A DNA stretch of 48,825 nucleotides, from assembly GCF_043424415.1 (NCBI RefSeq), contig NZ_JBHWOO010000077.1, positions 1 through 48,825 on the forward strand. The letters run 5' to 3'. Position numbers and translations under genes: made by a program. The notes under the pieces are model-generated. The model was given only the letters and a program-made list of their open reading frames with translations. It ran no database searches and was not told where the DNA came from. This document shows positions 1 to 8,484 of this stretch, in pieces. Numbering within the stretch: position 1 is the stretch's first letter; each line of letters begins with the position of its first letter. This DNA is from Luteococcus sp043424415 (lineage in GTDB: Bacteria > Actinomycetota > Actinomycetes > Propionibacteriales > Propionibacteriaceae).

Positions 1-1
1 C

Positions 2-67
2 ACTATCGCCAGCAAGATCGGCCAGAGCGCCGGCAGCAAGCACATCGGCAGCTTCCAGCAGCCCTGA
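2..67 (+). CDS. C-terminal end of an unidentified protein (cut by window edge)
   Basis: Twenty-one codons are open from the window edge to a TGA at 65-67, ending in IGSFQQP. Codon use (GCC, GGC, AGC, ATC, AAG) matches the real genes nearby, and the stop lies shortly before the convergent argS gene. Too little is visible to name a family. This is the most gene-like of the forward frames here; a non-coding end cannot be excluded. Confidence 0.45.
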   Translation, partial: TIASKIGQSAGSKHIGSFQQP

Positions 68-90
68 CCGGTTGACGCGGGCGGAGCCCT

Positions 91-152
91 TCAGGCCCCC
101 ATCACGGTTCAGGCCCCCATCACGGTTCAGGCCCCCATCACGGTTCAGGCCC
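91..152. repeat. 18-bp tandem repeat, three copies plus a partial fourth
   Basis: The unit TCAGGCCCCCATCACGGT occurs at 91-108, 109-126 and 127-144 without a mismatch, and a partial copy begins at 145. It fills the gap between the convergent ends of the upstream gene and argS and stops three bases before the argS stop codon. Confidence 0.9.
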
Positions 153-154
153 GG

Positions 155-1792
155 TCACATGCGCTCGGGCGCGTCGATCCCCAGCAGGTAGAGGCCCTTG
201 GCGAGCACGCCGCGGGTGGCCTGGCACAGCGCCAGGCGCGAGCCGCGCACCTCGCCCTCGCTCTTCATCACCGGGCACTGCTCGTAGAAGGTGGAGTAGG
301 CACCGGCCAGCTCGTACAGGTAGGTGCACAGCTTGTGCGGCTGCAGGCTCTCGGCCACCTCGGCCACCACCTCGCCGAAGCGGCTCAGCAGCAAGGCCAG
401 CTGCTGCTCGGCCGGCTCGTCGAGCACGGTGACGGCCGACGGCACCTCCACCTGCTCCGCCTCGGCCTTGCGCATGATCTGGCAGATGCGGGCGTGCGCG
501 TACTGCAGGTAGGGCCCGGTGTCGCCGGTGGTGGCCGTCATCCGCTCCGCGTCGAAGGTGTAGTCCTTCTGCAGGCTGTTGGACAGGTCGGCGTACTTGA
601 TCGCGGCCAGCGCGATGTTCGGGGCCGCGTGCTGGTTGGCCTCGTCGAGCAGGTCGTCCAGGTGGACGGCGGTGCCCTCACGGGTGGAGAACTTCTTGCC
701 GTCGGTGCCCAGCACCATGCCGTAGCCGACGTGCTGGGCGCGCACGTCCTCGGGCAGGTAGCCGGCCTTGCGGCAGACGCCGAAGATCAGGTTGAAGTGG
801 TGGGTCTGCTCGCTGCCCACCACGTAGACCAGGCGGTCGGCCTCGAGCTCGCCGACGCGATAGCGCAGCGCCGCCACGTCGGTCACGTCGTAGCCGTAGC
901 CACCCTGCGAGTTGCGCATGATCGCCGGGGCGTCGTAGCCGTCGACGAAGACCACCAGCGCACCCTGGTCCAGCTTGGCGATGCCGCGGGCCTCCAGGTC
1001 CTCGCAGACCTTGGGCAGCATGTTGTTGTACATGCTCTCGCCCGCGTAGTCCTTGGGTTCCAGCAGCACGCCGAGGCGACGATAGGTGCTCTCGAAGCCG
1101 GCCTTGGAGATGGCGATCAGCTTCTCCCACATCGCCAGGGTCTCGGGGTCGCCGGCCTGCAGCTTGACCACCCGATCACGCGAGCGGGTGGCGAAGGCCT
1201 CGTCGCTCTTGAGGTGGGCATTGGCGCGCTTGTAGAGCGCCTCGGCGCCGGCCAGGTCGAGGCTGTCCAGGTCGAGGCCCTCCTCGAGGGTCTGCTCGAC
1301 GAGCATGCCGAACTGGCGGCCCCAGTCACCGATGTGGTTCTGCGGGATCACGATGTTGCCCTGGGCAGTGAGCACCCGGTTGAAACAGTCGCCGATGATC
1401 GTGGAGCGCAGGTGGCCCACGTGCATCTGCTTGGCCGCATTCGGTGCCGAGTAGTCGATCACCACGCGCTGCGGCTCGTCGGCCTGCACGATGCCGGCGT
1501 GCTCGTCGGCCATCAGGTCGGTGGCCGTCCGGGCGAGCACCTGGGACTTGATGCGGAAGTTGATGAATCCCGGCCCGGCGATCTCCAGTGGCTCGCACAG
1601 GTCGTCGAGCTGCAGCTTCTCGACGATCGAGGCGGCGACCTCTCGCGGCGGCCGGCCCTCGCTCTTGGCCAGGCGCAGTGCCACATTGGACTGGAAGTGG
1701 CCGAACTGTGGCTTGGTGGCGGGACGCATCTCGGGGTCGATCCCCGTGACGGACTGGACCCGCTCGGTGAGCTGTGAGGGCAGTGAAGACAT
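155..1792 (-). CDS. argS: Arginyl-tRNA synthetase
   Basis: Class I aminoacyl-tRNA synthetase that charges tRNA-Arg with arginine in the cytoplasm; 545 aa, normal for the bacterial family. Seen: an N-terminal Add-1 domain with PQFGHFQSNVAL, the HIGH-type motif HVGHLRST at residues 124-131, a KMSKS-equivalent KFSTREG near 367, and an alpha-helical anticodon-binding C-terminus ending in GIDAPERM. The ATG at 1792 was chosen because GGAAG lies about 10 bases upstream; an in-frame ATG at 1801 would put that Shine-Dalgarno sequence directly against the start. The gene is divergent from the ABC importer at 1972, with 179 bases between them, and converges on the truncated gene at the window edge. In many actinobacteria argS precedes lysA or hom, but the upstream neighbour here is not one of these. 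Confidence 0.97.
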   Translation of the reverse strand: MSSLPSQLTERVQSVTGIDPEMRPATKPQFGHFQSNVALRLAKSEGRPPREVAASIVEKLQLDDLCEPLEIAGPGFINFRIKSQVLARTATDLMADEHAGIVQADEPQRVVIDYSAPNAAKQMHVGHLRSTIIGDCFNRVLTAQGNIVIPQNHIGDWGRQFGMLVEQTLEEGLDLDSLDLAGAEALYKRANAHLKSDEAFATRSRDRVVKLQAGDPETLAMWEKLIAISKAGFESTYRRLGVLLEPKDYAGESMYNNMLPKVCEDLEARGIAKLDQGALVVFVDGYDAPAIMRNSQGGYGYDVTDVAALRYRVGELEADRLVYVVGSEQTHHFNLIFGVCRKAGYLPEDVRAQHVGYGMVLGTDGKKFSTREGTAVHLDDLLDEANQHAAPNIALAAIKYADLSNSLQKDYTFDAERMTATTGDTGPYLQYAHARICQIMRKAEAEQVEVPSAVTVLDEPAEQQLALLLSRFGEVVAEVAESLQPHKLCTYLYELAGAYSTFYEQCPVMKSEGEVRGSRLALCQATRGVLAKGLYLLGIDAPERM

Positions 1793-1971
1793 GGCAGTCA
1801 TTCTTCCACGCGCCGCGCCCACGCCGCTGCGGACGCACGGACCGCTTCCAGCACACGAGATTCCACCCCTTGAGGGGGAATTATGACCACCCAGTCAGGG
1901 TTGGATGGAAGAAGGCCTACCGCACGCCAGGCACCAGCCCGCCGTCCCCCGATGGCAGCGAAGGGAGCAGG

Positions 1972-2798
<827 letters not shown>

Positions 2799-2802
<4 letters not shown>

Positions 2803-3461
2803 GCTGGCTCGCCGCCAACCTCGACCTGGTCTGGGGCCTGGCCTGGTCACACCTGCTGATGACGCTGCCCGCGGTGGCGATCAGCCTGCTGCTGGCGCTC
2901 CCGGTGGCCTGGCTGGCCAACCGCTGGCGGCCGGGCCGCGCGGCGCTGGTGGCGCTGAGCGGGCTGGTCTACGCCATCCCCTCGCTGCCGCTGTTCATCG
3001 TGCTGCCGATGGTGATCGGCACCACGGTGCGCGACCGGTGGAATGTGGTGGCAGCCCTGTCGCTCTACGGCTTCGCGCTGATGGTGCGCTCGGCCACCGA
3101 CGGGCTCGATGCTGTCGGTGAGGGGCCGCGGCTGTCGGCCACCGCCCTGGGCTATGGCGGGCTGCGACGATTCCTCACCGTCGAGCTGCCCCTGGCCGGG
3201 CCGGCCCTGCTGGCCGGCCTGCGGGTGGTGGCGGTGAGCACCGTGAGCCTGGTGACGGTCAGCGCGCTGCTGGGCGTCGGCAGCCTGGGATCGCTGTTCA
3301 CCGACGGCTTCCAGCGCGGAATCCTGGCCGAGGTGATCACCGGCATCCTGGCCACCGCCCTGCTGGCACTGCTGCTCGACGCGGCGCTGATGGCGATCGG
3401 GGCGCTGCTGATGCCCTGGACCCGTGCCGCCGGCAAGGCCAGGACGGAGGCCCGGCGATGA
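2799..3461 (+). CDS. opuCB: ABC importer permease (OpuCB/ProW-like), first of two
   Basis: Inner-membrane subunit of the osmoprotectant importer; 220 aa with about six hydrophobic segments. Seen: the coupling-helix region SATALGYGGLRRFLTVELP, which has the ExxA-G-x9-P pattern of binding-protein-dependent permeases with some divergence, followed by GVGSLGSLFTDG. The GTG start at 2799 overlaps the stop of the ATPase gene by four bases (GTGA), and its own TGA overlaps the ATG of the second permease. These overlaps indicate translational coupling and an obligate complex. Two separate permeases are expected for the OpuC arrangement. Confidence 0.9.
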
Positions 3462-4138
3462 ACTTCGTCCGCGAGGCCCTCGCCTGGATCGGCGATCCTG
3501 CCCACCTGCACGGCCCGCAGGGATGGCCCTCCCATCTGGCCGAGCACCTCTGGTACACGGTCCTGGCCGTGCTGCTGGCCGGCCTGGTGGCGATCCCGCT
3601 GGGCTGGCTCGTGGGCCACACCGGCCGGGGCCGCAACCTGGCGGTGCAGCTGTCCGGCATCGCCCGCGCCCTGCCCAGCCTGGGCCTGGTCACCCTCTTC
3701 GGCCTGTGGCTCGGTGTCGGCCTGCAGGCGCCGATGATCGCGCTGGTACTGCTGGCCATCCCCTCGGTGCTGGCCGGGGCCTATGCCGGCATCGAGTCGG
3801 TCGACCCCCGCGCCGTCGACGCGGCCCGTGCGCAGGGCATGACCGAGTGGCAGGTGCTTCGCCTGGTCGAGATCCCGCTGGGCCTGCCGCTGCTGGTCGG
3901 AGGCATCCGCTCGGCCACCCTGCAGGTGGTCTCCACCGCCACCCTGGCGGCCTATGTCGGCGCCGGAGGCCTGGGCCGCGACCTCTTCCTGGGCCTCAAG
4001 ACCCAGGACTACCCCCAGATGCTGGCCGCCTCGCTGCTCGTGCTGGGCCTGGCCGTCGCGCTGGAGCTGCTCTTCGAGCTGACCGAACGCCTGCTGCGCC
4101 GAAGCGTCCCCACCATCCAGACCCGGGAGTCATCGTGA
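3458..4138 (+). CDS. opuCD: ABC importer permease (OpuCD-like), second of two
   Basis: Second membrane subunit, 226 aa. Seen: an N-terminal lead of about 25 residues, then five to six membrane helices. The conserved cytoplasmic loop DAARAQGMTEWQVLRLVEIP (ExxA-G-x9-P class) contacts the ATPase, and AAYVGAGGLGRDLFLGL follows it, as in OpuCB/OpuCD and YehW/YehY permeases. The ATG at 3458 overlaps the stop of the first permease (ATGA). The stop at 4136-4138 overlaps the GTG of the binding-protein gene. The loop motif is better conserved here than in the first permease, so the two subunits probably interact asymmetrically with the ATPase dimer. Confidence 0.92.
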   Translation: MNFVREALAWIGDPAHLHGPQGWPSHLAEHLWYTVLAVLLAGLVAIPLGWLVGHTGRGRNLAVQLSGIARALPSLGLVTLFGLWLGVGLQAPMIALVLLAIPSVLAGAYAGIESVDPRAVDAARAQGMTEWQVLRLVEIPLGLPLLVGGIRSATLQVVSTATLAAYVGAGGLGRDLFLGLKTQDYPQMLAASLLVLGLAVALELLFELTERLLRRSVPTIQTRESS

Positions 4139-5055
4139 ACCGCAATCCCCTGCGCCTGCTCGCCGTCCTCGTCTGCCTGCTGCTGGCGGCCGGCTGCGCC
4201 AGCTCCGACCCGCTGGGCACACAGAAGTCCAGTCAGACCGCAGGTGCCTCGAAGACGCTCGTGGTGGGTTCGCAGCAGTACTACTCCAACGAGATCATCG
4301 CCGAGCTCTTCGCCCAGGCGCTGGAGTCGCGCGGCTGGAAGATCACCCGGAACTACCAGATCGGGCAGCGCGAGATCTACCTTCCCGAGATGCAGGCCGG
4401 CCGCATCGACCTGATGCCCGAGTACGGCGGTGCGATGCTGCAGTACTACGACAAGGAGTCCACCGCCTCGGCCACCAGCCAGATCATGACCGACCTGCGC
4501 AGCGCCCTGCCCGCCGGACTGATGGCGCTGGAACCGGCCGAGGCCACCGACCAGGACTCCTTCAATGTCACCCGCGGGACCGCGCAGAAGTACGGCCTGC
4601 AGACGATCGCGGACCTCAGGAAGCTGCCGGAGGTGACACTGGCCGCCAACTCCGAGATCGCCAAGCGCCCCTACGGACCCACGGGCCTCAAGCGGGTCTA
4701 TGGGGTGGACGCCACGGTGCTGCCGGTGGAGGACTCCGGTGGCCCGCTGACGGTCAAGGCGCTCACCGACGGCAAGGTGCAGGTGGCCGACATCTACTCC
4801 GCGAGCCCCTCCATCAAGGCCCGTGACCTGGTGACCCTCTCGGATCCCAAGAACCTGGTGCTGCCGCAGAACGTGGTGCCGGTGGCCAGCTCGAAGGTGG
4901 GGGCCGATGCCGCCTCCGTCGTGGCGCTCGTCACGGCGCAGCTGACCACCGACGAACTCACCGAGCTCAACGCCCGCAGCGTGGAGAGGCAGGAAAGCTC
5001 GGCGACGATCGCGAAGGCCTGGCTCACCCGCAAGGGGATCATCGCCCAAGGCTGA
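4135..5055 (+). CDS. opuCC: Glycine betaine/choline-type substrate-binding lipoprotein
   Basis: Extracytoplasmic solute receptor of the importer; 306 aa. Seen: a hydrophobic signal peptide ending in a lipobox LLAAGC with the lipid-anchored cysteine at residue 21, then an OpuAC-type domain beginning TLVVGSQQYYSNEIIAELFA and containing GRIDLMPEYGGAML and YGPTGLKRVYG. The PEY-G pattern and the aromatic residues (QQYY, LQYY) suit a cation-pi pocket for a quaternary amine, but the exact ligand cannot be read from sequence. The GTG start at 4135 overlaps the permease stop (GTGA). It is the last gene of the four-gene operon; no strong hairpin follows before the DinB-like gene. Confidence 0.9.
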   Translation: MNRNPLRLLAVLVCLLLAAGCASSDPLGTQKSSQTAGASKTLVVGSQQYYSNEIIAELFAQALESRGWKITRNYQIGQREIYLPEMQAGRIDLMPEYGGAMLQYYDKESTASATSQIMTDLRSALPAGLMALEPAEATDQDSFNVTRGTAQKYGLQTIADLRKLPEVTLAANSEIAKRPYGPTGLKRVYGVDATVLPVEDSGGPLTVKALTDGKVQVADIYSASPSIKARDLVTLSDPKNLVLPQNVVPVASSKVGADAASVVALVTAQLTTDELTELNARSVERQESSATIAKAWLTRKGIIAQG

Positions 5056-5142
5056 ACCAGGCCCTGACGGCTGGCCCACCGGCCGCCGGCGCGGCACAGT
5101 GGAAGGCAACGCACGTCGAGGTCGAGCACAGTGGGAGGACCC

Positions 5143-5664
5143 ATGGATTCACGCGAGTTGTTGCGCGACAGTTTCGAGCGCGTCGCCGACGACCTGCCGG
5201 CCGTCCTGGACGGGCTGGATGCCGACACGGTGAACCGCCCGCCCGCGCCGGGGGCGAACTCGATCGGCTGGCTGGCCTGGCACCTGGCCCGGGTCGAGGA
5301 TGCCCAGGTGGCCGACATCGCCCAGAGCCTCGGCCTCGGTGACGGCTCCCAGGTCTGGCACGACGGCTGGTACGAGCGCTTCGGCCTGCCCTACCCGATC
5401 GAGGCGCACGGCTATGCCATGTCGGCCGAGGACGCGGCGGCCTTCGCCGTCGACGACCCGGAGCTGCTGGCCGACTACCACCGGGCCGTGCACCAGGCCA
5501 CGCTGCAGCTGCTGGAGCAGCTGGACGAGAAGTCCCTGGACCGCATCGTCGACGACTCCTACCAGCCCCCGGTGACGGCCGGGGTGCGGCTGGTGAGCAC
5601 GGTCAACGACATCACCCAGCACCTGGGCCAGGCCGGCTATGCCAGGGGCCTGCTCGGCCGCTGA
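5143..5664 (+). CDS. DinB/mycothiol-dependent-transferase-like protein (DUF664 type)
   Basis: Small cytoplasmic four-helix protein, 173 aa. Seen: SIGWLAWHLARVEDAQ, containing the first likely metal-ligand histidine; a W-x-D-G-W-Y-E-R-FGLP segment; and VNDITQHLGQAGYARGLLGR at the C-terminus, with a second histidine. This spacing is that of the DinB/YfiT superfamily, and the GWYERFGLP region is typical of actinobacterial DUF664 members, some of which act with mycothiol. The enzymatic reaction is not known here. The ATG at 5143 is preferred because GGGAGGA lies at an ideal distance; an in-frame GTG at 5131 is an alternative. It stands alone between the importer operon and the aldo/keto reductase. 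Confidence 0.85.
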   Translation: MDSRELLRDSFERVADDLPAVLDGLDADTVNRPPAPGANSIGWLAWHLARVEDAQVADIAQSLGLGDGSQVWHDGWYERFGLPYPIEAHGYAMSAEDAAAFAVDDPELLADYHRAVHQATLQLLEQLDEKSLDRIVDDSYQPPVTAGVRLVSTVNDITQHLGQAGYARGLLGR

Positions 5665-5725
5665 CGGCTGCGGCACCCGCGACCAACCACACCAACCCCA
5701 CCCATCCATCCATCCAAGGAGAAGC

Positions 5726-6550
5726 ATGAACAGCATTCCCGAGGTCACCCTCAGCGACGGCAAGAAGATCCCCCAGCTCGGCTTCGGCGTCTGGCAGGTG
5801 GAGGACGAGCAGGCCACCCCCGCCGTCGCCAAGGCCCTGGAGACCGGCTACCGCCACATCGACACCGCCGCCATCTACGGCAACGAGGCCGGCGTCGGCC
5901 GCGCCCTGAAGAGTTCCGGAATCGCCCGCGACGAGCTCTTCGTCACCACCAAGCTGTGGAATGACATGCACCACAAGGCCGATGCCCGCAAGGCCATCGA
6001 GACCAGCCTGGAGAAGCTTGGCCTCGACCACGTCGACCTCTACCTGATCCACTGGCCCTCGACCGTCAAGCACGGCGATGCCTACATCGAGGCCTGGAAT
6101 GCCATGCAGGAGTTCAAGGCCGAGGGCTTGGTGACCAGCATCGGCGTCAGCAACTTCCATGAGATGCACCTGGACAGGCTCGAGGGCGAGAGCCCCGTGA
6201 TCGACCAGGTGGAGCTGCACCCCACCTTCCAGCAGACCGAGCTGCGCCGCGTCCTGGACGACCGCGACATCCGCACCGAGGCGTGGAGCCCGCTGGGCCA
6301 GAGCAAGGACCTGGGCAATGACACGATCGCGAAGATCGCCGAGAAGCACGTCCGCACCCCTGCCCAGGTGATCATTCGCTGGCACCTGCAGCTGGGCAAT
6401 GTGGTGATCCCCAAGTCGGTCACGCCGGAGCGCATCGAGCAGAACTTCGACGTGCTGGGCTTCGAGCTGGACCAGGCCGACATGGAGGCCATCGCGAAGC
6501 TTGACGAGGGCAACCGCCTGGGCGCCAACCCGGAGGATGCCGACTTCTGA
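5726..6550 (+). CDS. Aldo/keto reductase (2,5-diketo-gluconate reductase family)
   Basis: NADPH-dependent cytosolic reductase of aldehydes and ketones, 274 aa, the usual length. Seen: the tetrad residues Asp and Tyr in DTAAIYGNE, Lys in TTKLWND and His in LIHWPS; the strand motif GVSNFHEMHL; the substrate-side VELHPTFQQTEL; and the cofactor-binding VIPKSVTPERIEQNFDVLGF. It resembles DkgA/DkgB and actinobacterial AKR5 enzymes. The natural substrate is unknown. The ATG at 5726 follows AAGGAGAAGC. A short CCAT microrepeat lies just upstream (5703-5716). A strong terminator follows at 6637-6672. Confidence 0.95.
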   Translation: MNSIPEVTLSDGKKIPQLGFGVWQVEDEQATPAVAKALETGYRHIDTAAIYGNEAGVGRALKSSGIARDELFVTTKLWNDMHHKADARKAIETSLEKLGLDHVDLYLIHWPSTVKHGDAYIEAWNAMQEFKAEGLVTSIGVSNFHEMHLDRLEGESPVIDQVELHPTFQQTELRRVLDDRDIRTEAWSPLGQSKDLGNDTIAKIAEKHVRTPAQVIIRWHLQLGNVVIPKSVTPERIEQNFDVLGFELDQADMEAIAKLDEGNRLGANPEDADF

Positions 6551-6636
6551 GTCGGTCACGCTTGCGAGTCCGTCGCGCGGCCCGGAAGGCAACACCGGCT
6601 CTGAGGAGCGACGGCCACCACGTGTGAGGGCCATGA

Positions 6637-6672
6637 GCAGCAGGGCCCCGACCTCGGTCGGGGCCCTGCTGC
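6637..6672 (+). terminator. Perfect 17-bp hairpin after the aldo/keto reductase
   Basis: Arms GCAGCAGGGCCCCGACC (6637-6653) and its exact complement (6656-6672) are separated by two bases. It lies 86 bases after the reductase stop and just before the promoter of the UDP-glucose dehydrogenase gene. There is no long T-tract, as is common in high-GC actinobacteria. Confidence 0.8.
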
Positions 6673-6709
6673 CCTCGCGGATCTTCATCTGCCCTTCATC
6701 TTGGGTGAC

Positions 6710-6715
6710 TAGGCT
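6710..6715 (+). promoter_or_regulatory. -10 element of a leaderless promoter for ugd
   Basis: TAGGCT ends six bases before the ATG at 6722, so transcription should begin at or beside the start codon. No Shine-Dalgarno sequence is present. The same arrangement recurs before five other genes in this window. Confidence 0.65.
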
Positions 6716-6721
6716 CATCCC

Positions 6722-8062
6722 ATGCGTCTGTCCACGATTGGTTGCGGATACCTGGGTGCCGTGCACGCTGCGTGCATGGCCGAACTCGGCCACGAGATGG
6801 TCGGCCTCGACGTCGACCAGGCCAAGGTCGACAAACTCTCCCGAGGCGAGAGCCCCTTCCACGAGCCGGGCTTCCCGGAACTGCTGCGGCGCAATGTGGA
6901 GTCCGGCCGCCTGCGCTTCACCACCGACCCGGCCGAGATCACCGATGCAGAGATCCACTTCATCGGCGTCGGAACGCCCCAGATGAAGGGGCGCTATGCC
7001 GCCGACCTGAGCCAGGTCGATGCCGCGGTGTCCACGGTGCTGGAGCACTCCCGCCCGCGGGGCGAGCGCCCGGTGCTGATCGCCGGCAAGTCGACGGTCC
7101 CGGTGGGCACCGCCGAGGGGATCGCCGAGCGCGCCGCGGCCAGCGGCAAGGACATCGCGGTGGTCTGGAATCCGGAATTCCTGCGCGAGGGCTTCGCGGT
7201 GAAGGACACCCTGCACCCGGACCGGATCGTCTACGGCCTGCCTGAGGATCGCGTCCGAGGCACCGTGATCCGCGAGATCCTCGACGAGTGCTATGCCCAG
7301 CTGCTCGAGGAGCAGATCCCGCGCCTGCTCACCAACTACCCCACCAGCGAGCTGGTGAAGGTGGCCGCGAACTCCTTCCTGGCCACGAAGATCAGCTTCA
7401 TCAACGCGATGGCCGAGCTGTGCGAGGCCACGGGCGGCGATGTCACCAAGCTGGCCGAGGCGATCGGACACGATGACCGGATCGGCAAGAAGTTCCTGCG
7501 GGCCGGCATCGGCTTCGGCGGTGGCTGCCTGCCCAAGGACATCCGCGCCTTCATGGCCCGCGCCGGCGAGCTGGGCGTCGACCAGACCCTCACCTTCCTG
7601 CGGGAGGTGGATGCCATCAACCTGCGTCGCCGCGAGGGCACCGTGGAGCTGGCGGCGGGACTCTTCGGGGGCCGCCTGGTTGGCCGCAAGGTGGCCGTGC
7701 TGGGTGCCGCCTTCAAGCCAGATTCCGACGACCTGCGAGACTCCCCCGCCCTGGACATCGCGACACGGCTGTGGGCACGGGGGGCCGATGTGGTGATCAC
7801 CGATCCTGCCGCCGGCGACGGCCTGCGACGTGCGCGTCCCGACCTGTACGTGGTCGACACCGTCGAGCAGGCGGTCAAGAATGCCGACCTGGTGATGGTG
7901 CTCACTGAGTGGAAGCAGTTCACGGAGCTGGATCCCGCGGAGCTGCTGCCCAGGGTGCGCGGGCCGCGCATCATCGACGGCCGCAATGTGCTCGATCCAC
8001 ACCGTTGGCACGAGGCCGGCTGGGACTACCACGGCATCGGCCGGGGGGTGTCCACCTGGTGA
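6722..8062 (+). CDS. ugd: UDP-glucose 6-dehydrogenase
   Basis: Oxidises UDP-glucose to UDP-glucuronate with two NAD+, supplying uronic acid for surface polysaccharide; 446 aa. Seen: the N-terminal Rossmann motif GCGYLGAVHAACMAELGH; the LIAGKSTVPVGT segment; EFLREGFAVKD; the active-site GFGGGCLPKD with nucleophile Cys269; and a C-terminal UDP-binding domain with LGAAFKPDSDDLRDSPALDI. Related UDP-ManNAc dehydrogenases exist, but FLREG and the KPDSDDLRDSP form favour the UDP-glucose branch. The ATG at 6722 appears leaderless. The next gene is a polyprenyl glycosylphosphotransferase, which supports a role in exopolysaccharide, although 422 bases and a separate leader lie between them. Confidence 0.95.
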   Translation: MRLSTIGCGYLGAVHAACMAELGHEMVGLDVDQAKVDKLSRGESPFHEPGFPELLRRNVESGRLRFTTDPAEITDAEIHFIGVGTPQMKGRYAADLSQVDAAVSTVLEHSRPRGERPVLIAGKSTVPVGTAEGIAERAAASGKDIAVVWNPEFLREGFAVKDTLHPDRIVYGLPEDRVRGTVIREILDECYAQLLEEQIPRLLTNYPTSELVKVAANSFLATKISFINAMAELCEATGGDVTKLAEAIGHDDRIGKKFLRAGIGFGGGCLPKDIRAFMARAGELGVDQTLTFLREVDAINLRRREGTVELAAGLFGGRLVGRKVAVLGAAFKPDSDDLRDSPALDIATRLWARGADVVITDPAAGDGLRRARPDLYVVDTVEQAVKNADLVMVLTEWKQFTELDPAELLPRVRGPRIIDGRNVLDPHRWHEAGWDYHGIGRGVSTW

Positions 8063-8318
8063 CCGTTTCGTGTCCACGAAAGGATTCCGCTGGCCATGAT
8101 CCGGACAGAACCGTCCGGGACCCAGACACGCCCCCGTTCAGGGAGACAGGGGCACTGATTCTGACGGAATGCTGAGTCGACGTGAAGAAGGTTGGTGCAG
8201 AATTCTTCAGCCTGACATCTGACATATGAGATTCTGGCTAGGTCGTCGACCCCTACATGGCCGCGTGAAGCACTCCTGGAAGCCCGCCGGAGCCCCTGCA
8301 GACAGAGGTTCGTCCCGA

Positions 8319-8484
8319 TAGACTCCGAACCGTAGTTCGGGGGAGCACACACACGTCAATCGTGGCAATCCCGCATACCGCCCAGGGACTCTGGGCGGAA
8401 CGCGAATTTGAACTCGGGGGAGTCAGTGTCATCCCGGCCAGCGCGTCGGGCCAGATCTGGCCGCCCGCCTCCAGGGGTGGAGCA
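8319..8484 (+). promoter_or_regulatory. Structured leader of the glycosylphosphotransferase gene
   Basis: The 422 bases between ugd and the next gene hold no convincing ORF. A TAGACT -10-like hexamer (8319-8324) is followed by three hairpins. The first is CCGAAC-cgta-GTTCGG (8325-8340). The second is CCGCCCAG-ggact-CTGGGCGG (8378-8398). The third is the perfect 14-bp palindrome GGCCAGATCTGGCC (8449-8462), ending 22 bases before the ATG. A direct repeat CTGACAT lies further upstream (8213-8225). No known riboswitch family is recognised. Confidence 0.45.

Noticed and set aside
335..1777. 480-codon open frame on the plus strand
   Set aside because: It is antisense to argS, whose motifs are complete. 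The translation is Val/Gly/Leu/His-rich without any family pattern, a usual shadow in high-GC DNA.
155..1792. Codon-context pattern: Asn is AAT when the next base is G and AAC otherwise (3 of 3 and 11 of 11 in argS)
   Set aside because: It is broken in other genes of the window (for example AAC before G in opuCA, pgi and the OpuCC-like gene), so it is a tendency and not a rule; a genome-wide count would be needed.
5612..8077. 821-codon open frame on the minus strand
   Set aside because: It runs antisense across both the aldo/keto reductase and UDP-glucose dehydrogenase genes, which are intact and recognisable. Composition is typical of an antisense shadow.
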